A stretch of DNA of 33,282 nt from Betaproteobacteria bacterium (GTDB lineage Bacteria; Pseudomonadota; Gammaproteobacteria; Burkholderiales; CAIKXV01), in the NCBI GenBank assembly GCA_021298815.1, contig JAJTHE010000151.1, positions 1 to 33,282 of the forward strand, given 5' to 3'. Positions 1 to 8,485 of this stretch are shown here, piece after piece (position 1 is the stretch's first letter; every line of letters begins with the position of its first letter). The position numbers and the translations under genes are program-made. Under the pieces are notes generated by a model. That model ran no database searches, was not told where the DNA came from, and saw only the letters and a program-made list of their open reading frames with translations.

Positions 1-570
1 CCGGTGAAGAACCTGCGCGAGTTCCTCGCGCTGGCGAAATCCAAGCCCGGGCTGGTCAACTACGGCTCCACCGGCACCGGCAGCCACAACCACATGGCCA
101 CGGAACTGTTCAAGCGCATGGCCGGCATCAACATCGTCCACGTGCCGTACAAGGGGGCGGCACCGGCGCTGGCCGACCTGATGGGCGGCCACATCCAGCT
201 GGTGATGACCAGCCTGCCCTCGGCGATGACCCAGGTCCAGGCCGGGCGCATGAGGGCGCTGGGCGTGGCCAGCGAGGCGCGCACCAACTTCATGCCGCAG
301 GTGCCGACCATCGCCGAGTCCGGCGTGCCCGGCTACATGGCAGAGTTCTGGTGGGGCCTGGTGGTTCCAGTGAAGACACCGGCCGAGATCACTGCGCGAC
401 TGGGCAGCGAACTCGCCAGGGCGCTGCAGTCAACCGACCTCAGACAGAGCTTCGCCGGCGAGGGCGCGGAACCGGCGACGATGGGCGGCGAGGCGTTCCA
501 GCGCTTCGTCTCCAACGAGATCAACCGCTGGCGCAAGGTTGCGCAGGAGACCGGGATCAAGCCTGAATGA
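1..570 (+). CDS. Bug/TctC-family periplasmic solute-binding protein, 5' end cut by window
   Basis: The reading frame is already open at base 1, so the signal peptide and first lobe lie upstream; about 189 C-terminal residues are visible. Family hallmarks are present: a YGSTGTGSHNHMATELFK segment, HVPYKGAAPALADLMGGHI, the RALGVASEAR / VPTIAESGVPGY block, and a closing basic stretch ending in TGIKPE. Bug proteins bind small carboxylates (di- and tricarboxylates, amino acids, nicotinate-type acids) in the periplasm; many have no cognate TctAB genes. The substrate cannot be read from sequence. An enolase-superfamily gene follows 39 bases downstream on the same strand, so the two are probably co-transcribed. 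I am sure of the family and unsure of the ligand. Confidence 0.93.
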   Translation, partial: PVKNLREFLALAKSKPGLVNYGSTGTGSHNHMATELFKRMAGINIVHVPYKGAAPALADLMGGHIQLVMTSLPSAMTQVQAGRMRALGVASEARTNFMPQVPTIAESGVPGYMAEFWWGLVVPVKTPAEITARLGSELARALQSTDLRQSFAGEGAEPATMGGEAFQRFVSNEINRWRKVAQETGIKPE

Positions 571-609
571 GTCCTGAACGTTCTGGATCCTGAGACGAGG
601 ACTTCGCAC

Positions 610-1701
610 ATGCAACTCGAACGCTCGACCCTGACTGCGCTCAGGCTGCCCTATCCCCGGCCGATCCACTGGAAGGATTCGGTGGAGGATGGCTGCGAGT
701 TCATGCTGCTGCGGCTTTTCACGGATGACGGCCTGGAAGGCGTCGCCGAGGGGGCGATCAAGCCGACCTGGACCGGGACGACGCGCAGGGCGCTCGTCGC
801 GGTGCTCGAGGACATGCTGCTGCCGGCACTGAAGGGCGTGGATCTCTCGGATGTCCGAGCCGTGCGCAAGTGTCTTGCCCCTTTCCCGGAGAACCGGCTC
901 GCGAAGGGACTGATCGACAGCGCGTGCTGGGACCTGCGTGCGCAGGCGAAGCGCATGCCGCTATGGCAGCTCTGGAAGGGGACGCCCGAAGTGCCCTTGT
1001 CGTGGACCGTGACTCGCGCCCGCCCGCTCGAGATGGCCCGGGAAGCAGCCACGATGGTCGAGCGTCACGGTTTCAGGACCCTGAAGATCAAGGGCGGGCA
1101 GGGTTTCGACATCGATGCGCAAGCACTCGACGAGATACGCACGGCGGTAGGCGCCGACGCCAGCTTCTATGTCGACGCCAATTGCGCCTATGCGCCCGAG
1201 CAGACTGCAGCCTATGTGAGGCTGCTCGCAGACAAGGGTGCGACGCATGCGGAGGACCCGTGCGACCTGCGCCCCAACAGATGGTTCGAAGAGACCCAGC
1301 GCGCCTTGCCCATTCCATTCGTGGTGGACGGGCGCTGTCTTTCACTCGAAGACGCCGAGCTGTTCCTGGAACGCGGCGCGCGCTTCATCGGCCTGAAGGC
1401 GGCACGCGTGGGGGCGAGCATCGCTCTCGATATCGCGCATGCAGCGGATGCGGCAGGGTGCGCAGTGAACGTCGGGTTGCACGCGGAAAGCGCACTGGGC
1501 GCTTTCGCCAGCCTCAACGTGGCCGCCGCATTCCCCCGACGCGCCGGATCGCTGCCGGCGGAGTCCACGTTCTTCCTGGCTTACGCGGACCAGATCGCCA
1601 CGCGATCGCCCGAGATCAGCCAGGGCGTCGTCCGGCTGGACGATTCAGTGGGCCTCGCGCCCATCGTCGACTGGCGTCGCGTCGAGCGCTACCGGATCTG
1701 A
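610..1701 (+). CDS. Enolase-superfamily (mandelate racemase/muconate lactonizing type) enzyme with intact catalytic set
   Basis: A 363-residue protein of normal family length. The N-terminal capping domain is followed by a TIM barrel carrying, in order, the K-x-K pair (K159, K161 in LKIKGG), metal ligands D189 (VDANC), E215 (AEDP) and D240 (VDGRC), and the barrel-end lysine K263 (GLKAARVG). This two-lysine arrangement is that of the muconate-lactonizing subgroup (cycloisomerases, dipeptide epimerases, o-succinylbenzoate synthases, racemases), which form and quench an enolate at Mg2+. The actual reaction cannot be assigned. It starts 39 bases after a Bug gene; GACGAGGA sits about a dozen bases before the ATG. 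The pairing suggests the binding protein delivers its carboxylate substrate or a precursor. Confidence 0.9.
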   Translation: MQLERSTLTALRLPYPRPIHWKDSVEDGCEFMLLRLFTDDGLEGVAEGAIKPTWTGTTRRALVAVLEDMLLPALKGVDLSDVRAVRKCLAPFPENRLAKGLIDSACWDLRAQAKRMPLWQLWKGTPEVPLSWTVTRARPLEMAREAATMVERHGFRTLKIKGGQGFDIDAQALDEIRTAVGADASFYVDANCAYAPEQTAAYVRLLADKGATHAEDPCDLRPNRWFEETQRALPIPFVVDGRCLSLEDAELFLERGARFIGLKAARVGASIALDIAHAADAAGCAVNVGLHAESALGAFASLNVAAAFPRRAGSLPAESTFFLAYADQIATRSPEISQGVVRLDDSVGLAPIVDWRRVERYRI

Positions 1702-1759
1702 TATCCCGGGCGCAGATCGAGTCGATGGATGCGCGGCAACTGCGCATGCGCGTACGCCC

Positions 1760-1954
1760 TCACGGGTCAGCGCGCAGGTGAGCGATCCTGCTCAGCCTCA
1801 CCTTCAGTTCGCTCTCGATCACGCTCCTGGCATAAGGCTTCATCGCCTTCCAGTCATGGCACTCCTCGCGGGTACGTCCACAGCCCAGGCACCATCCCTT
1901 CGGGCCCGAGAAATCACAGACATCCACGCATGGACTCTTCTTTTTCTGCTTCAT
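1760..1954 (-). CDS. DUF1289 small cysteine-rich protein
   Basis: A 64-residue protein with the DUF1289 pattern: SPCVDVCDFSG, then WCLGCGRTREE, and a tryptophan a few residues later (HDWKAMKP). The four cysteines, two near the start and two in CLGC, look like a small metal or Fe-S site, but the function of the family is not established. I chose the ATG at 1954 because GAGAG lies about 8 bases upstream; an in-frame GTG at 1963 would add three residues. It converges on the enolase-superfamily gene ending at 1701 and lies just downstream of the unrecognised gene ending at 1987 on the same strand, 32 bases away, so those two may be one transcript. Confidence 0.82.
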   Translation of the reverse strand: MKQKKKSPCVDVCDFSGPKGWCLGCGRTREECHDWKAMKPYARSVIESELKVRLSRIAHLRADP

Positions 1955-1986
1955 GAACAGCACTCTCGGCGCAATGCCCTGGAGGT

Positions 1987-2436
1987 TCAGGTCTTCCCTT
2001 CCAACCGGGTCAAGGTTTGGTCGACTGCAGCTTCAAGCTCCCTGAGCTGATTGAACTCCTGCAGCAACCGCTGCTCCAGGGCCTTGAAGTTCAGAGGCAG
2101 GATGCGCTCGCAGACAGTGTATCCCCTGCCAACGAGCCTGTAGCCTTTCCATCCCTGGATACGGCCTCGCTCGGACTCGACGAGCGCTTCGATGAATCTC
2201 TGTTGAGACGGACAATCCGCCTCGGCGTGCAAGGCGATGGGGAACGCCTTCTGTCGAAGCTGAGCATCCTCGATGAAGGTTTCGAAATGGACACCACCCT
2301 GACTGGCGTTGTACCAGTTGGACTTGTACAGCTGCATGTAGGCACCGCGGTTGAATATCTCCCAGCCATGCTCGAACCAGGTGGTCTGCCGCAGCATTGT
2401 TTCCACATTGCGGAAGACGGCCTTGACGTCCTTCAT
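1987..2436 (-). CDS. Unrecognised 149-residue soluble protein
   Basis: I do not recognise the family. The start is well supported: GAGGAGG sits 7 bases before the ATG at 2436 (the frame also has an upstream TTG at 2442 with no spacing for that site). The protein has no signal peptide or membrane span. It is rich in aromatic and charged residues (MLRQTTWFEHGWEIFNRGAY, NWYNASQGGVHFETFIED), has an HAEADCP segment in the middle, and ends in a probable coiled coil from about residue 115 (FKALEQRLLQEFNQLRELEAA). Base composition looks less GC-rich than the flanking genes, which hints at different ancestry. It precedes the DUF1289 gene on the minus strand with a 32-base gap. Confidence 0.7.
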   Translation of the reverse strand: MKDVKAVFRNVETMLRQTTWFEHGWEIFNRGAYMQLYKSNWYNASQGGVHFETFIEDAQLRQKAFPIALHAEADCPSQQRFIEALVESERGRIQGWKGYRLVGRGYTVCERILPLNFKALEQRLLQEFNQLRELEAAVDQTLTRLEGKT

Positions 2437-2788
2437 GATCAAGCCTCCTCATGTTTCGACTGCCAGTCCAGCGGCTTCCCGCACGGTCATCGCCCGGACG
2501 AACCGCGGCGCGCCGCCGACGCCGCGCCGGCCTGGCCTGTGCCGGAGCCCGTGCAATAGTGACATCGAACGACTTTTCTTCGGGTGGCGTGACCGTCACG
2601 GCGACAGCGCACGCGATGGACGGCGCCTTGTCCTTCGGACCGCAGGTCACCCTCGGCCTGGGGCCGAGTTCAGGATCGCCATGATCTTCAGCCTTGGGCC
2701 ACAATGCGCGCACGTCTCGATCCCGAGGGGCCCGATCCGGGCGCCTTGTCTACCCTGTCCCCCGCCCTCACCCTTGCTGGAGTCTGCC
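2437..2788. other. Divergent intergenic stretch with no recognisable gene
   Basis: This 352-base region lies between the start of the minus-strand unrecognised gene and the plus-strand Bug gene. Frames are open here in several directions, but only as GC-bias artefacts: the translations are low-complexity Arg/Ala/Pro runs without family resemblance. The ribosome site of the minus-strand gene occupies about 2443-2450. The region must hold promoters for both directions, but I see no convincing -35/-10 pair. Confidence 0.5.
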
Positions 2789-3832
2789 TTGCCCCGCCAT
2801 GTTCCGATCCGTGTCCTGACCGCCCTCACGCCCGCGAACCTGCGCCCAGTGCAACGTGCATCCGCGCTCCTGGCGCTCGCTGCAGCCGCCGCATTCGGCG
2901 CGGGGGGCAGCGCAAGTCCGGCCTGGGCGCAAGCCTGGCCAGCCAAGCCGCTGCGACTGGTGACGCCGTTTCCACCCGGTGGCGCGCTCGACACGACGGC
3001 GCGGGTGCTTGCGCCGCGGCTGGGTGATCAACTCGGCCAGCCGGTGGTGATCGAGCCGCGTACCGGCGCCGGCGGCAGCATCGGCGCCGAGTTCGTGGCG
3101 AAAGCGGCACCCGATGGCCACACGCTCCTGATGGGTACGGCCACCACCCACGCGATCGCCGCAGCACTGAACCCGAAACTCGGTTTCGACCTGCAGAAGG
3201 ATCTCGCGCCGGTGTCGCTGGTGGTGAACTCACCGCTGGTGCTGGTGATGCATCCGTCCCTGCCGGTGAAGAGCGTCAAGGACCTGCTGGCGCTGGTGCG
3301 CAAGCGCCCCAACGAGCTGTCGTTCGCCTCGCATGGCAACGCGACGGTGTCGCACCTGGCGCAGGAGCTGTTCCGGGCGCAGGCGAAGGTCGGCTTCGTG
3401 CATGTGCCGTTCAAGGGCAGCGCGCCGGCCAATGCCGACCTGCTCGGTGGCCATGTCTCGCTGCTGTTCGACAGCGTCGCGCCGTCGCTGGGCAACATCA
3501 AGTCCGGCAAGGTGCGTGCACTTGCGATTGCAACCGACAAGCGCGTCGCCTCCCTGCCGGAAGTGCCGACGATCGCCGAGTCCGGGTTGCCCGGCTTCAG
3601 CGCGAACAACTGGTTCGCGGTGTTCGTGCCCGGCGCGACATCACGCGAGGTCGTCAACCGGCTGAACGCGGAGATCGTCAAGATCGTCGCCAACCCCGAG
3701 GTACGCACGCGTTTCATCGAACTCGGGCTGGAGCCGCAGTCGAGCACGCCCGAGCAGTTGCGCGATCTGGTCGCCGCCGATCTGAAGAACTGGTCGCGGT
3801 TGATCCGCGACGCCGGCATCAAGGGCGATTGA
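2789..3832 (+). CDS. Bug/TctC-family periplasmic solute-binding protein
   Basis: A complete Bug protein. After a hydrophobic export signal (LLALAAAAAFGAGG, ending ASPAWAQ) come the family's diagnostic blocks: WPAKPLRLVTPFPPGGALDT, then VVIEPRTGAGGSIGAEFVAK, PDGHTLLMGT, FVHVPFKGSAPANADLLGGH, RALAIATDKR and VPTIAESGLPGF. The start is uncertain. TTG at 2789 has GGAG about 6 bases upstream and gives 347 residues; GTG at 2849 gives 327, nearer the usual length, with a shorter signal but no clear ribosome site. An enolase-superfamily gene begins 10 bases after the stop, so the two form a tight operon. The ligand is presumably a small carboxylate. Confidence 0.92.
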   Translation: MPRHVPIRVLTALTPANLRPVQRASALLALAAAAAFGAGGSASPAWAQAWPAKPLRLVTPFPPGGALDTTARVLAPRLGDQLGQPVVIEPRTGAGGSIGAEFVAKAAPDGHTLLMGTATTHAIAAALNPKLGFDLQKDLAPVSLVVNSPLVLVMHPSLPVKSVKDLLALVRKRPNELSFASHGNATVSHLAQELFRAQAKVGFVHVPFKGSAPANADLLGGHVSLLFDSVAPSLGNIKSGKVRALAIATDKRVASLPEVPTIAESGLPGFSANNWFAVFVPGATSREVVNRLNAEIVKIVANPEVRTRFIELGLEPQSSTPEQLRDLVAADLKNWSRLIRDAGIKGD

Positions 3833-3842
3833 GGTTCAGGCC

Positions 3843-4904
3843 ATGAAGATAGAACGCATCGAAGCCCGGGTCGAGCACATCAAGCCATCGCGTGCCAGCG
3901 ACGCCTACGCCGGCCAGGAGAGCCTCACCTTCCTGCGCTGCCGGGTGACCACGGTCGACGGGCTCTCCGGCCAGGGCGTCACCGGCCGTTTCCTGGCCGC
4001 GGAGGTGGCGCACCTGCTCAACGGCGGGGTACGCGCAGCGCTCTCGGGCGCGGACCCGCTCGACCATGAAGCGGTGGCCGTCATGCTGACCCGGCAGTTC
4101 AATCCGCGCGCATCGACCGGGGCGTTCGTCTCGGCGCTGTCGGCCCTCGACCTGGCGCTCTGGGACATCAAGGGCAAGGCGCTCGGCATGCCGGTCGCAC
4201 GCCTCATTGGTGGGGCACGCACTGCAGTGCCGGTCTATGCGACGGCCGGGCTGCCCGCGTTCACCGAAGCCGAGCTGGTCGCCGCCTGCCAGGACGCGCT
4301 TGCCGCCGGATTCACCGGCGCCAAGATCATCGTCGGCGCCGGTGGCCGCAGCATCGAGGAAGATGCCCGGCGCGTGCGTGCGGTTCGCGCAGCGATCGGA
4401 TCGGCCCCGCTGATGCTGGATGCCAACTGTGCGTTCACGGTCGCCGAAGCAAAGCGGCTTTCCGCGCTGCTCGACGACTGTGACATCGCCTTCTTCGAAG
4501 AGCCGCTGCGTGGCAACGACGTGCCATCGCTGCTCGAACTGCGGCGCTCGATCTCGATGCCCCTGGCCTCGGGCCAGATGATCCAGTCCATGACCTGGTT
4601 CCGCGACGTGCTCGCGGCGGGGGCGCTCGACATCGTGCAGCCGAATGCGGCGTTCTGCGGCGGCATCACGGCCATGCTGCGCATCCTCGCGCTGGCCGAG
4701 GCGCACGGCGTGCCGGTCACCGGCGCGGGCGGCTTCGAGGCAGCCAATCTGCCGGTGATGGCAGGGCATGCGCATGGCGGCATGCTGGAAGTGCACGGGG
4801 CGCATGTCGCGTTGCGTGCGCGTTTCGCCACCCATCCCGAGTCTGCCCAGGGCAGGCTGCATGTGCCGGACGCACCGGGCCTGGGCTTCAGCCTGCTCGA
4901 GTGA
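3843..4904 (+). CDS. Enolase-superfamily protein with a non-canonical active site
   Basis: A 353-residue, full-length protein with the mandelate racemase/muconate lactonizing fold; SALSALDLALWDIKGKALGMPV is the typical helix signature. By eye alignment the first barrel lysine is kept (K161), but the second position is Ile (K-I-I-V instead of K-x-K). Metal ligands D193 (LDANC) and E219 (FFEEPL) are present, while the third is Gln (Q245 in ASGQ). Asn268 (QPN) replaces the Asp of the His-Asp dyad, and GAGG around 294-297 sits where the catalytic His is expected. The frame is intact and the pattern looks like a coherent subgroup rather than decay. It overlaps nothing and follows a Bug gene by 10 bases. 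The reaction is unknown. Confidence 0.88.
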   Translation: MKIERIEARVEHIKPSRASDAYAGQESLTFLRCRVTTVDGLSGQGVTGRFLAAEVAHLLNGGVRAALSGADPLDHEAVAVMLTRQFNPRASTGAFVSALSALDLALWDIKGKALGMPVARLIGGARTAVPVYATAGLPAFTEAELVAACQDALAAGFTGAKIIVGAGGRSIEEDARRVRAVRAAIGSAPLMLDANCAFTVAEAKRLSALLDDCDIAFFEEPLRGNDVPSLLELRRSISMPLASGQMIQSMTWFRDVLAAGALDIVQPNAAFCGGITAMLRILALAEAHGVPVTGAGGFEAANLPVMAGHAHGGMLEVHGAHVALRARFATHPESAQGRLHVPDAPGLGFSLLE

Positions 4905-5157
4905 AGCGGGCGGCGGCGCCAGGCGGCCCGCGTGCAGCGAGCAACCACCGGCCCATGCGGCCCCGCTGGATTGAAGTTTCGCCGGAATCTGCCGAAAATC
5001 GTTACCTGCAGCTGCGCTGCTGGCTTCGCTGGACGGCGCATTGCCGGGTTTCCTGCGCGCGAGTTCTCCTGCGTCATGCCGCTTTGCTGGCTTGCCGCTG
5101 CAGGCCACCACCGGCAGTCCGGCCCTCTACCCGCAAAAGCGCGGTACAAAGACAACG
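4905..5157. other. Intergenic region with a possible promoter
   Basis: There is no gene here. A possible sigma70-type promoter for the downstream sensor pair is TTGAAG (4971-4976), a 17-base spacer and GAAAAT (4994-4999). The match is only moderate, and it leaves a leader of about 150 bases before the ATG at 5158. Confidence 0.3.
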
Positions 5158-6015
5158 ATGAAGAACACGATTCGCAGACGGTCGCTGTGCATGGCGATGT
5201 TTTCGGCCTGCGCCATGCCGAGGTTGGCCTGGTCTCAGTCCGGCCAGCCGCTGGAGATCGGCGTCCTGCCGAACATCAGCGCGCGGGTGCTGATGGGTCA
5301 ATACCTGCCGATGCGCGACTACCTCACGCGCGAGATGCAGCGGCCGGTCCAGGTTTCGACCGCGCCCAGCTGGAACGCGTTCCATCAGCGCACGCTGGCG
5401 CTCGATTACGACGTGATCGTGACGGCCGCCAACCTTGCCCGCGTGGCACAACTCGACCGGGGCTACGTTCCGCTGCTGTCCTATGCCCCGGCAATCCGGG
5501 GCCTCGTCATCTTCTCGAGCGCACGGCCGATCAAGTCCATCTCCGAACTGCGGGGACGGGCACTTGCCCTGTCCAACCCCCAGTCGCTGGTCACGCTTCG
5601 CGGCATGCAGTGGCTGGCAGAAAACGGCCTGCAGCGCGACATCGACTTCTCCACGGTGAACACGCCAACCGATGACAGCGTCGGCAACGTCGTCGTCCGC
5701 GGAGACGCGATCGCAGCGATACTCAGCGGCGGCGAATACCGGGCGATTCCCGAAGCCGTGATGGCACGCCTCCAGGTTCTGACGACCTTTGCCGAAGTGC
5801 CGGGGTTCGTCGTGCTCGCCAGTCCGCGGCTGCCTGCGGCGGAAGCGCGGGCGGTCAAGGAGCATCTGCTCACCTTCAGCGCCGGGTCTGCGGAAGGCAA
5901 GGCGTTCTTCGCCGCCTCCGGATTCACCGGCATGCGCGAGCTTCCGCCCGGCCTGATGGAGTCGATGGATGCATACCTTGGCGCGACGCGCAAGGTGATG
6001 GCGGCACCGGGTTGA
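5158..6015 (+). CDS. PhnD/SsuA-like periplasmic binding protein, probable sensor partner
   Basis: A 285-residue exported protein. The start MKNTIRRRSLCMAMF leads into a signal peptide ending near LAWSQ. The mature part reads as a phosphate/phosphonate-type (PhnD-like) binding protein: LEIGVLPNISARVLMGQYLPMRDYL, LALDYDVIVTAANLARVAQ, and the SISELRGRALALSNPQS / VTLRGMQWL block. No ABC transporter genes are adjacent. Instead the stop codon at 6013-6015 overlaps the start region of a membrane GGDEF-EAL protein. This arrangement resembles NspS-MbaA of Vibrio cholerae, where a binding protein reports to a c-di-GMP enzyme, and suggests a sensory rather than transport role. I am sure of the fold; the sensing role is inferred and the ligand is unknown. 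Confidence 0.87.
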   Translation: MKNTIRRRSLCMAMFSACAMPRLAWSQSGQPLEIGVLPNISARVLMGQYLPMRDYLTREMQRPVQVSTAPSWNAFHQRTLALDYDVIVTAANLARVAQLDRGYVPLLSYAPAIRGLVIFSSARPIKSISELRGRALALSNPQSLVTLRGMQWLAENGLQRDIDFSTVNTPTDDSVGNVVVRGDAIAAILSGGEYRAIPEAVMARLQVLTTFAEVPGFVVLASPRLPAAEARAVKEHLLTFSAGSAEGKAFFAASGFTGMRELPPGLMESMDAYLGATRKVMAAPG

Positions 6016-8483
6016 CACGGATGCTCTGGGTCGACTGGTCTCTGCGCCGCAAGCTGGTCGCCGCCTGCGTGCTGGTGCAGCTGGCCGCAACGGCGTTGCT
6101 GATCCTGGGCAGCACGCGCGACCTGCAACGGACACTGATCGCCCAGACACGGCTCGAGGTACAGCAGGTGGTCGCGCTGCTTGACCAGGCGATCGCTGCG
6201 CCGCTGGCCCAGCGCGACTATGCCACGCTTCAACAGACGCTCGATCTGATCCGCGGCGACGATCGAAGCGACGGGGCGATCACCTACCTCGTGCTCTGGG
6301 ATCACCGCGACAGGATGGTTGCCATGTCCGGCTGGCAGGAAGGCAGCCCCCTGCCCCCGCGGGACACCGGCGACATCGACCTGGACCGGGCCGACACGAA
6401 CCTGCACCTCGCCGTGCCGGTGACCATTTCAGGCCAGACACTGGGGCACCTGGACCTCGGGTTGTCCACCTCCCGGCTCAGGCAGGCACGTGCCGACCAT
6501 CTCAGGCGCAGCCTTGTGGTCGGCGCGCTCGCGCTGCTCACTTCCGTGCTCGTCCTGGCGGCGATCGCACTGGCGATCACCCGCCACCTGGCGCGCCTGG
6601 CATACGCCAGCCAGCGCGTGGCAGAAGGGCAGTTCGATGTCCAAGTTCCGGTGACCACCGGTGACGAGATCGGCCGGCTGGGCGCAAGCTTCAATGCGAT
6701 GGCGATCGCGTTGAAGGATCGCGTGGCGGCACTGCAGAAGAGCGAGGCTCAGCAGAAGCTGCACCTGGCAGAAGCGCGCGACGAGCAGGCACGGCTGACC
6801 ACGCTGCTCGGTGCGATGCAGAGCGGGATACTGTTCGTGGACGAGCGCGCCCAGGTCATCTATGCCAACGCCGCGTTCTCGCGCATGTGGTCGCTGCCGC
6901 AGATCGCGCCCGGCCATGGCCTGGAGACCCTGCTGCCGATGCTTGCAGGTCGGGTCGAGGCATCGGATGTGATTCACCTCGAATCGATCCTGCCCAGCTC
7001 GGACAGCCTGCAGTCGGTCAAATGCGAGTTGCACACGCTCGACGGCAGGATCATCGTGCAGCGCATGCAGCCTGTCGCACGCGGCACCGAAGGCGGCGGC
7101 AGCATCTGGTTTCATGACGACGTCACGGAGGAGCGGCGGACGCAGCAGCGTGCCCATCAGGCAGTCCATGATCCACTGACATCGCTGTTCAATCGCCGCG
7201 GCCTGTACGAGGCGCTCAATGCGGCGATCGCGCACGCAACTGCAAGAGGCGAAGCACTGGCGCTGCTGTTCATCGACCTGGATGACTTCAAGCAGGCGAA
7301 CGACGCCGGAGGCCATCGCTTCGGCGACGAGATACTGATTTCCGTGGCACGGACGCTTGCTGCGCAGTTGCGCAAGGGCGAACTGGTGGCACGCCTGGGC
7401 GGGGACGAGTTCGCCGTGCTGTGCCCCGGGCTCGCTGCGGCCGACGCAGGAGCGATCGCCGCGCGAATCGTCGACGCCGTTTCGGGCCTTGCATTCTCCA
7501 CGCCGACGCAGTCGCTGCGCGTCGGCTGCAGCGTCGGTGTCGCGACCTGCCCGGCGGACGCCTCCACCGAGGATGACCTGATCGCCTGTGCCGATGCGGC
7601 CATGTACGACGCGAAGCGCAGCGGCAAGAACGGGTGGGCCGCCTACCGCAACGACCCGCTTCATTCACAGGCGGAATCGGCGCGGGTGAACTGGAACACC
7701 CGCATCCATCGGGCGCTCCAGGACAAGCGCTTCGTCCTGCACTTCCAGCCGGTACATCATGGTTCGGACCTTCGTGTGTCCCACCACGAGGCGCTGGTAC
7801 GCATGGTGGATGAAGGAAACCCCGATGTGCTGATCCCGCCCACGGAGTTCATCCCCTATGCCGAACGAAGCGGAAAGATCCGGCAGATCGACCGTTGGGT
7901 GTTCGAGGCGTGCGTGACCCGGCTGGCGTCGGAGCCTCCGGACGTGCGCATCGCAGCCAACCTGTCGGCACGGTCGCTCGAGGATTCGAGTTTCCCCGGC
8001 TTCCTGCAGCGCCTTTTCCTGCGCCTCGATGTCGACCCGCGCCGGTTGCACATCGAACTCACCGAGACCTCGGCCATCACCGATCCGGTGGCCGCCCGCC
8101 GCCTGATCGGCACGCTCGGGAGCCTGGGCTGTGCAGTCCATCTCGACGACTTCGGAAGCGGCTTCAGCTCGTTCGCACACCTGAAGCTGCTCGGGGCCGA
8201 CGCAATCAAGATCGACGGCGTGTACATCCGCAATCTTCTGTCCGACTCGAGCAACCGGCTGTTCGTCGCGTCCACGATCGAGATTGCCCACAATCTGGGC
8301 AAGCTGGTCATCGCTGAACATGTCGAAGACGCAGCCACCCTCGACACGCTGCGTGGTTTCGACATCGACCTGGTACAGGGCTTCTATCTCGCCCGCCCGT
8401 CGGCAAGGCTTTCCGACATGCGCCGGCCAGCAGTCCTTGAAGTGGTCCCCGGCGCGCGCAAGAGGCCGGGCGAGGCGGCTTGA
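6012..8483 (+). CDS. Membrane HAMP-PAS-GGDEF-EAL c-di-GMP turnover protein
   Basis: An 823-residue protein counting from TTG at 6012, which overlaps the upstream stop; ATG at 6021 is an equally good start. A transmembrane segment near residues 14-33, a periplasmic domain to about 165, a second transmembrane segment near 168-190, then HAMP (to about 240), a PAS-like domain (about 262-375), GGDEF (about 385-545) and EAL (about 570-805). The cyclase signature GGDEF (463-467) is exact; the inhibitory site R-x-x-D reads R454-K-G-E457. The EAL side keeps E593-A-L, DDFGSGFSS and IKID, so both c-di-GMP synthesis and breakdown look possible. The periplasmic domain is the obvious docking site for the overlapping PhnD-like protein. 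Confidence 0.93.
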   Translation: MTRMLWVDWSLRRKLVAACVLVQLAATALLILGSTRDLQRTLIAQTRLEVQQVVALLDQAIAAPLAQRDYATLQQTLDLIRGDDRSDGAITYLVLWDHRDRMVAMSGWQEGSPLPPRDTGDIDLDRADTNLHLAVPVTISGQTLGHLDLGLSTSRLRQARADHLRRSLVVGALALLTSVLVLAAIALAITRHLARLAYASQRVAEGQFDVQVPVTTGDEIGRLGASFNAMAIALKDRVAALQKSEAQQKLHLAEARDEQARLTTLLGAMQSGILFVDERAQVIYANAAFSRMWSLPQIAPGHGLETLLPMLAGRVEASDVIHLESILPSSDSLQSVKCELHTLDGRIIVQRMQPVARGTEGGGSIWFHDDVTEERRTQQRAHQAVHDPLTSLFNRRGLYEALNAAIAHATARGEALALLFIDLDDFKQANDAGGHRFGDEILISVARTLAAQLRKGELVARLGGDEFAVLCPGLAAADAGAIAARIVDAVSGLAFSTPTQSLRVGCSVGVATCPADASTEDDLIACADAAMYDAKRSGKNGWAAYRNDPLHSQAESARVNWNTRIHRALQDKRFVLHFQPVHHGSDLRVSHHEALVRMVDEGNPDVLIPPTEFIPYAERSGKIRQIDRWVFEACVTRLASEPPDVRIAANLSARSLEDSSFPGFLQRLFLRLDVDPRRLHIELTETSAITDPVAARRLIGTLGSLGCAVHLDDFGSGFSSFAHLKLLGADAIKIDGVYIRNLLSDSSNRLFVASTIEIAHNLGKLVIAEHVEDAATLDTLRGFDIDLVQGFYLARPSARLSDMRRPAVLEVVPGARKRPGEAA

Positions 8484-8485
8484 AC

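Noticed and set aside
1729..1747. Terminator between the convergent enolase-superfamily and DUF1289 genes
   Set aside because: ATGCGC/GCGCAT with a 7-base loop gives only 6 bp and no T-run, and such matches are frequent in GC-rich DNA.
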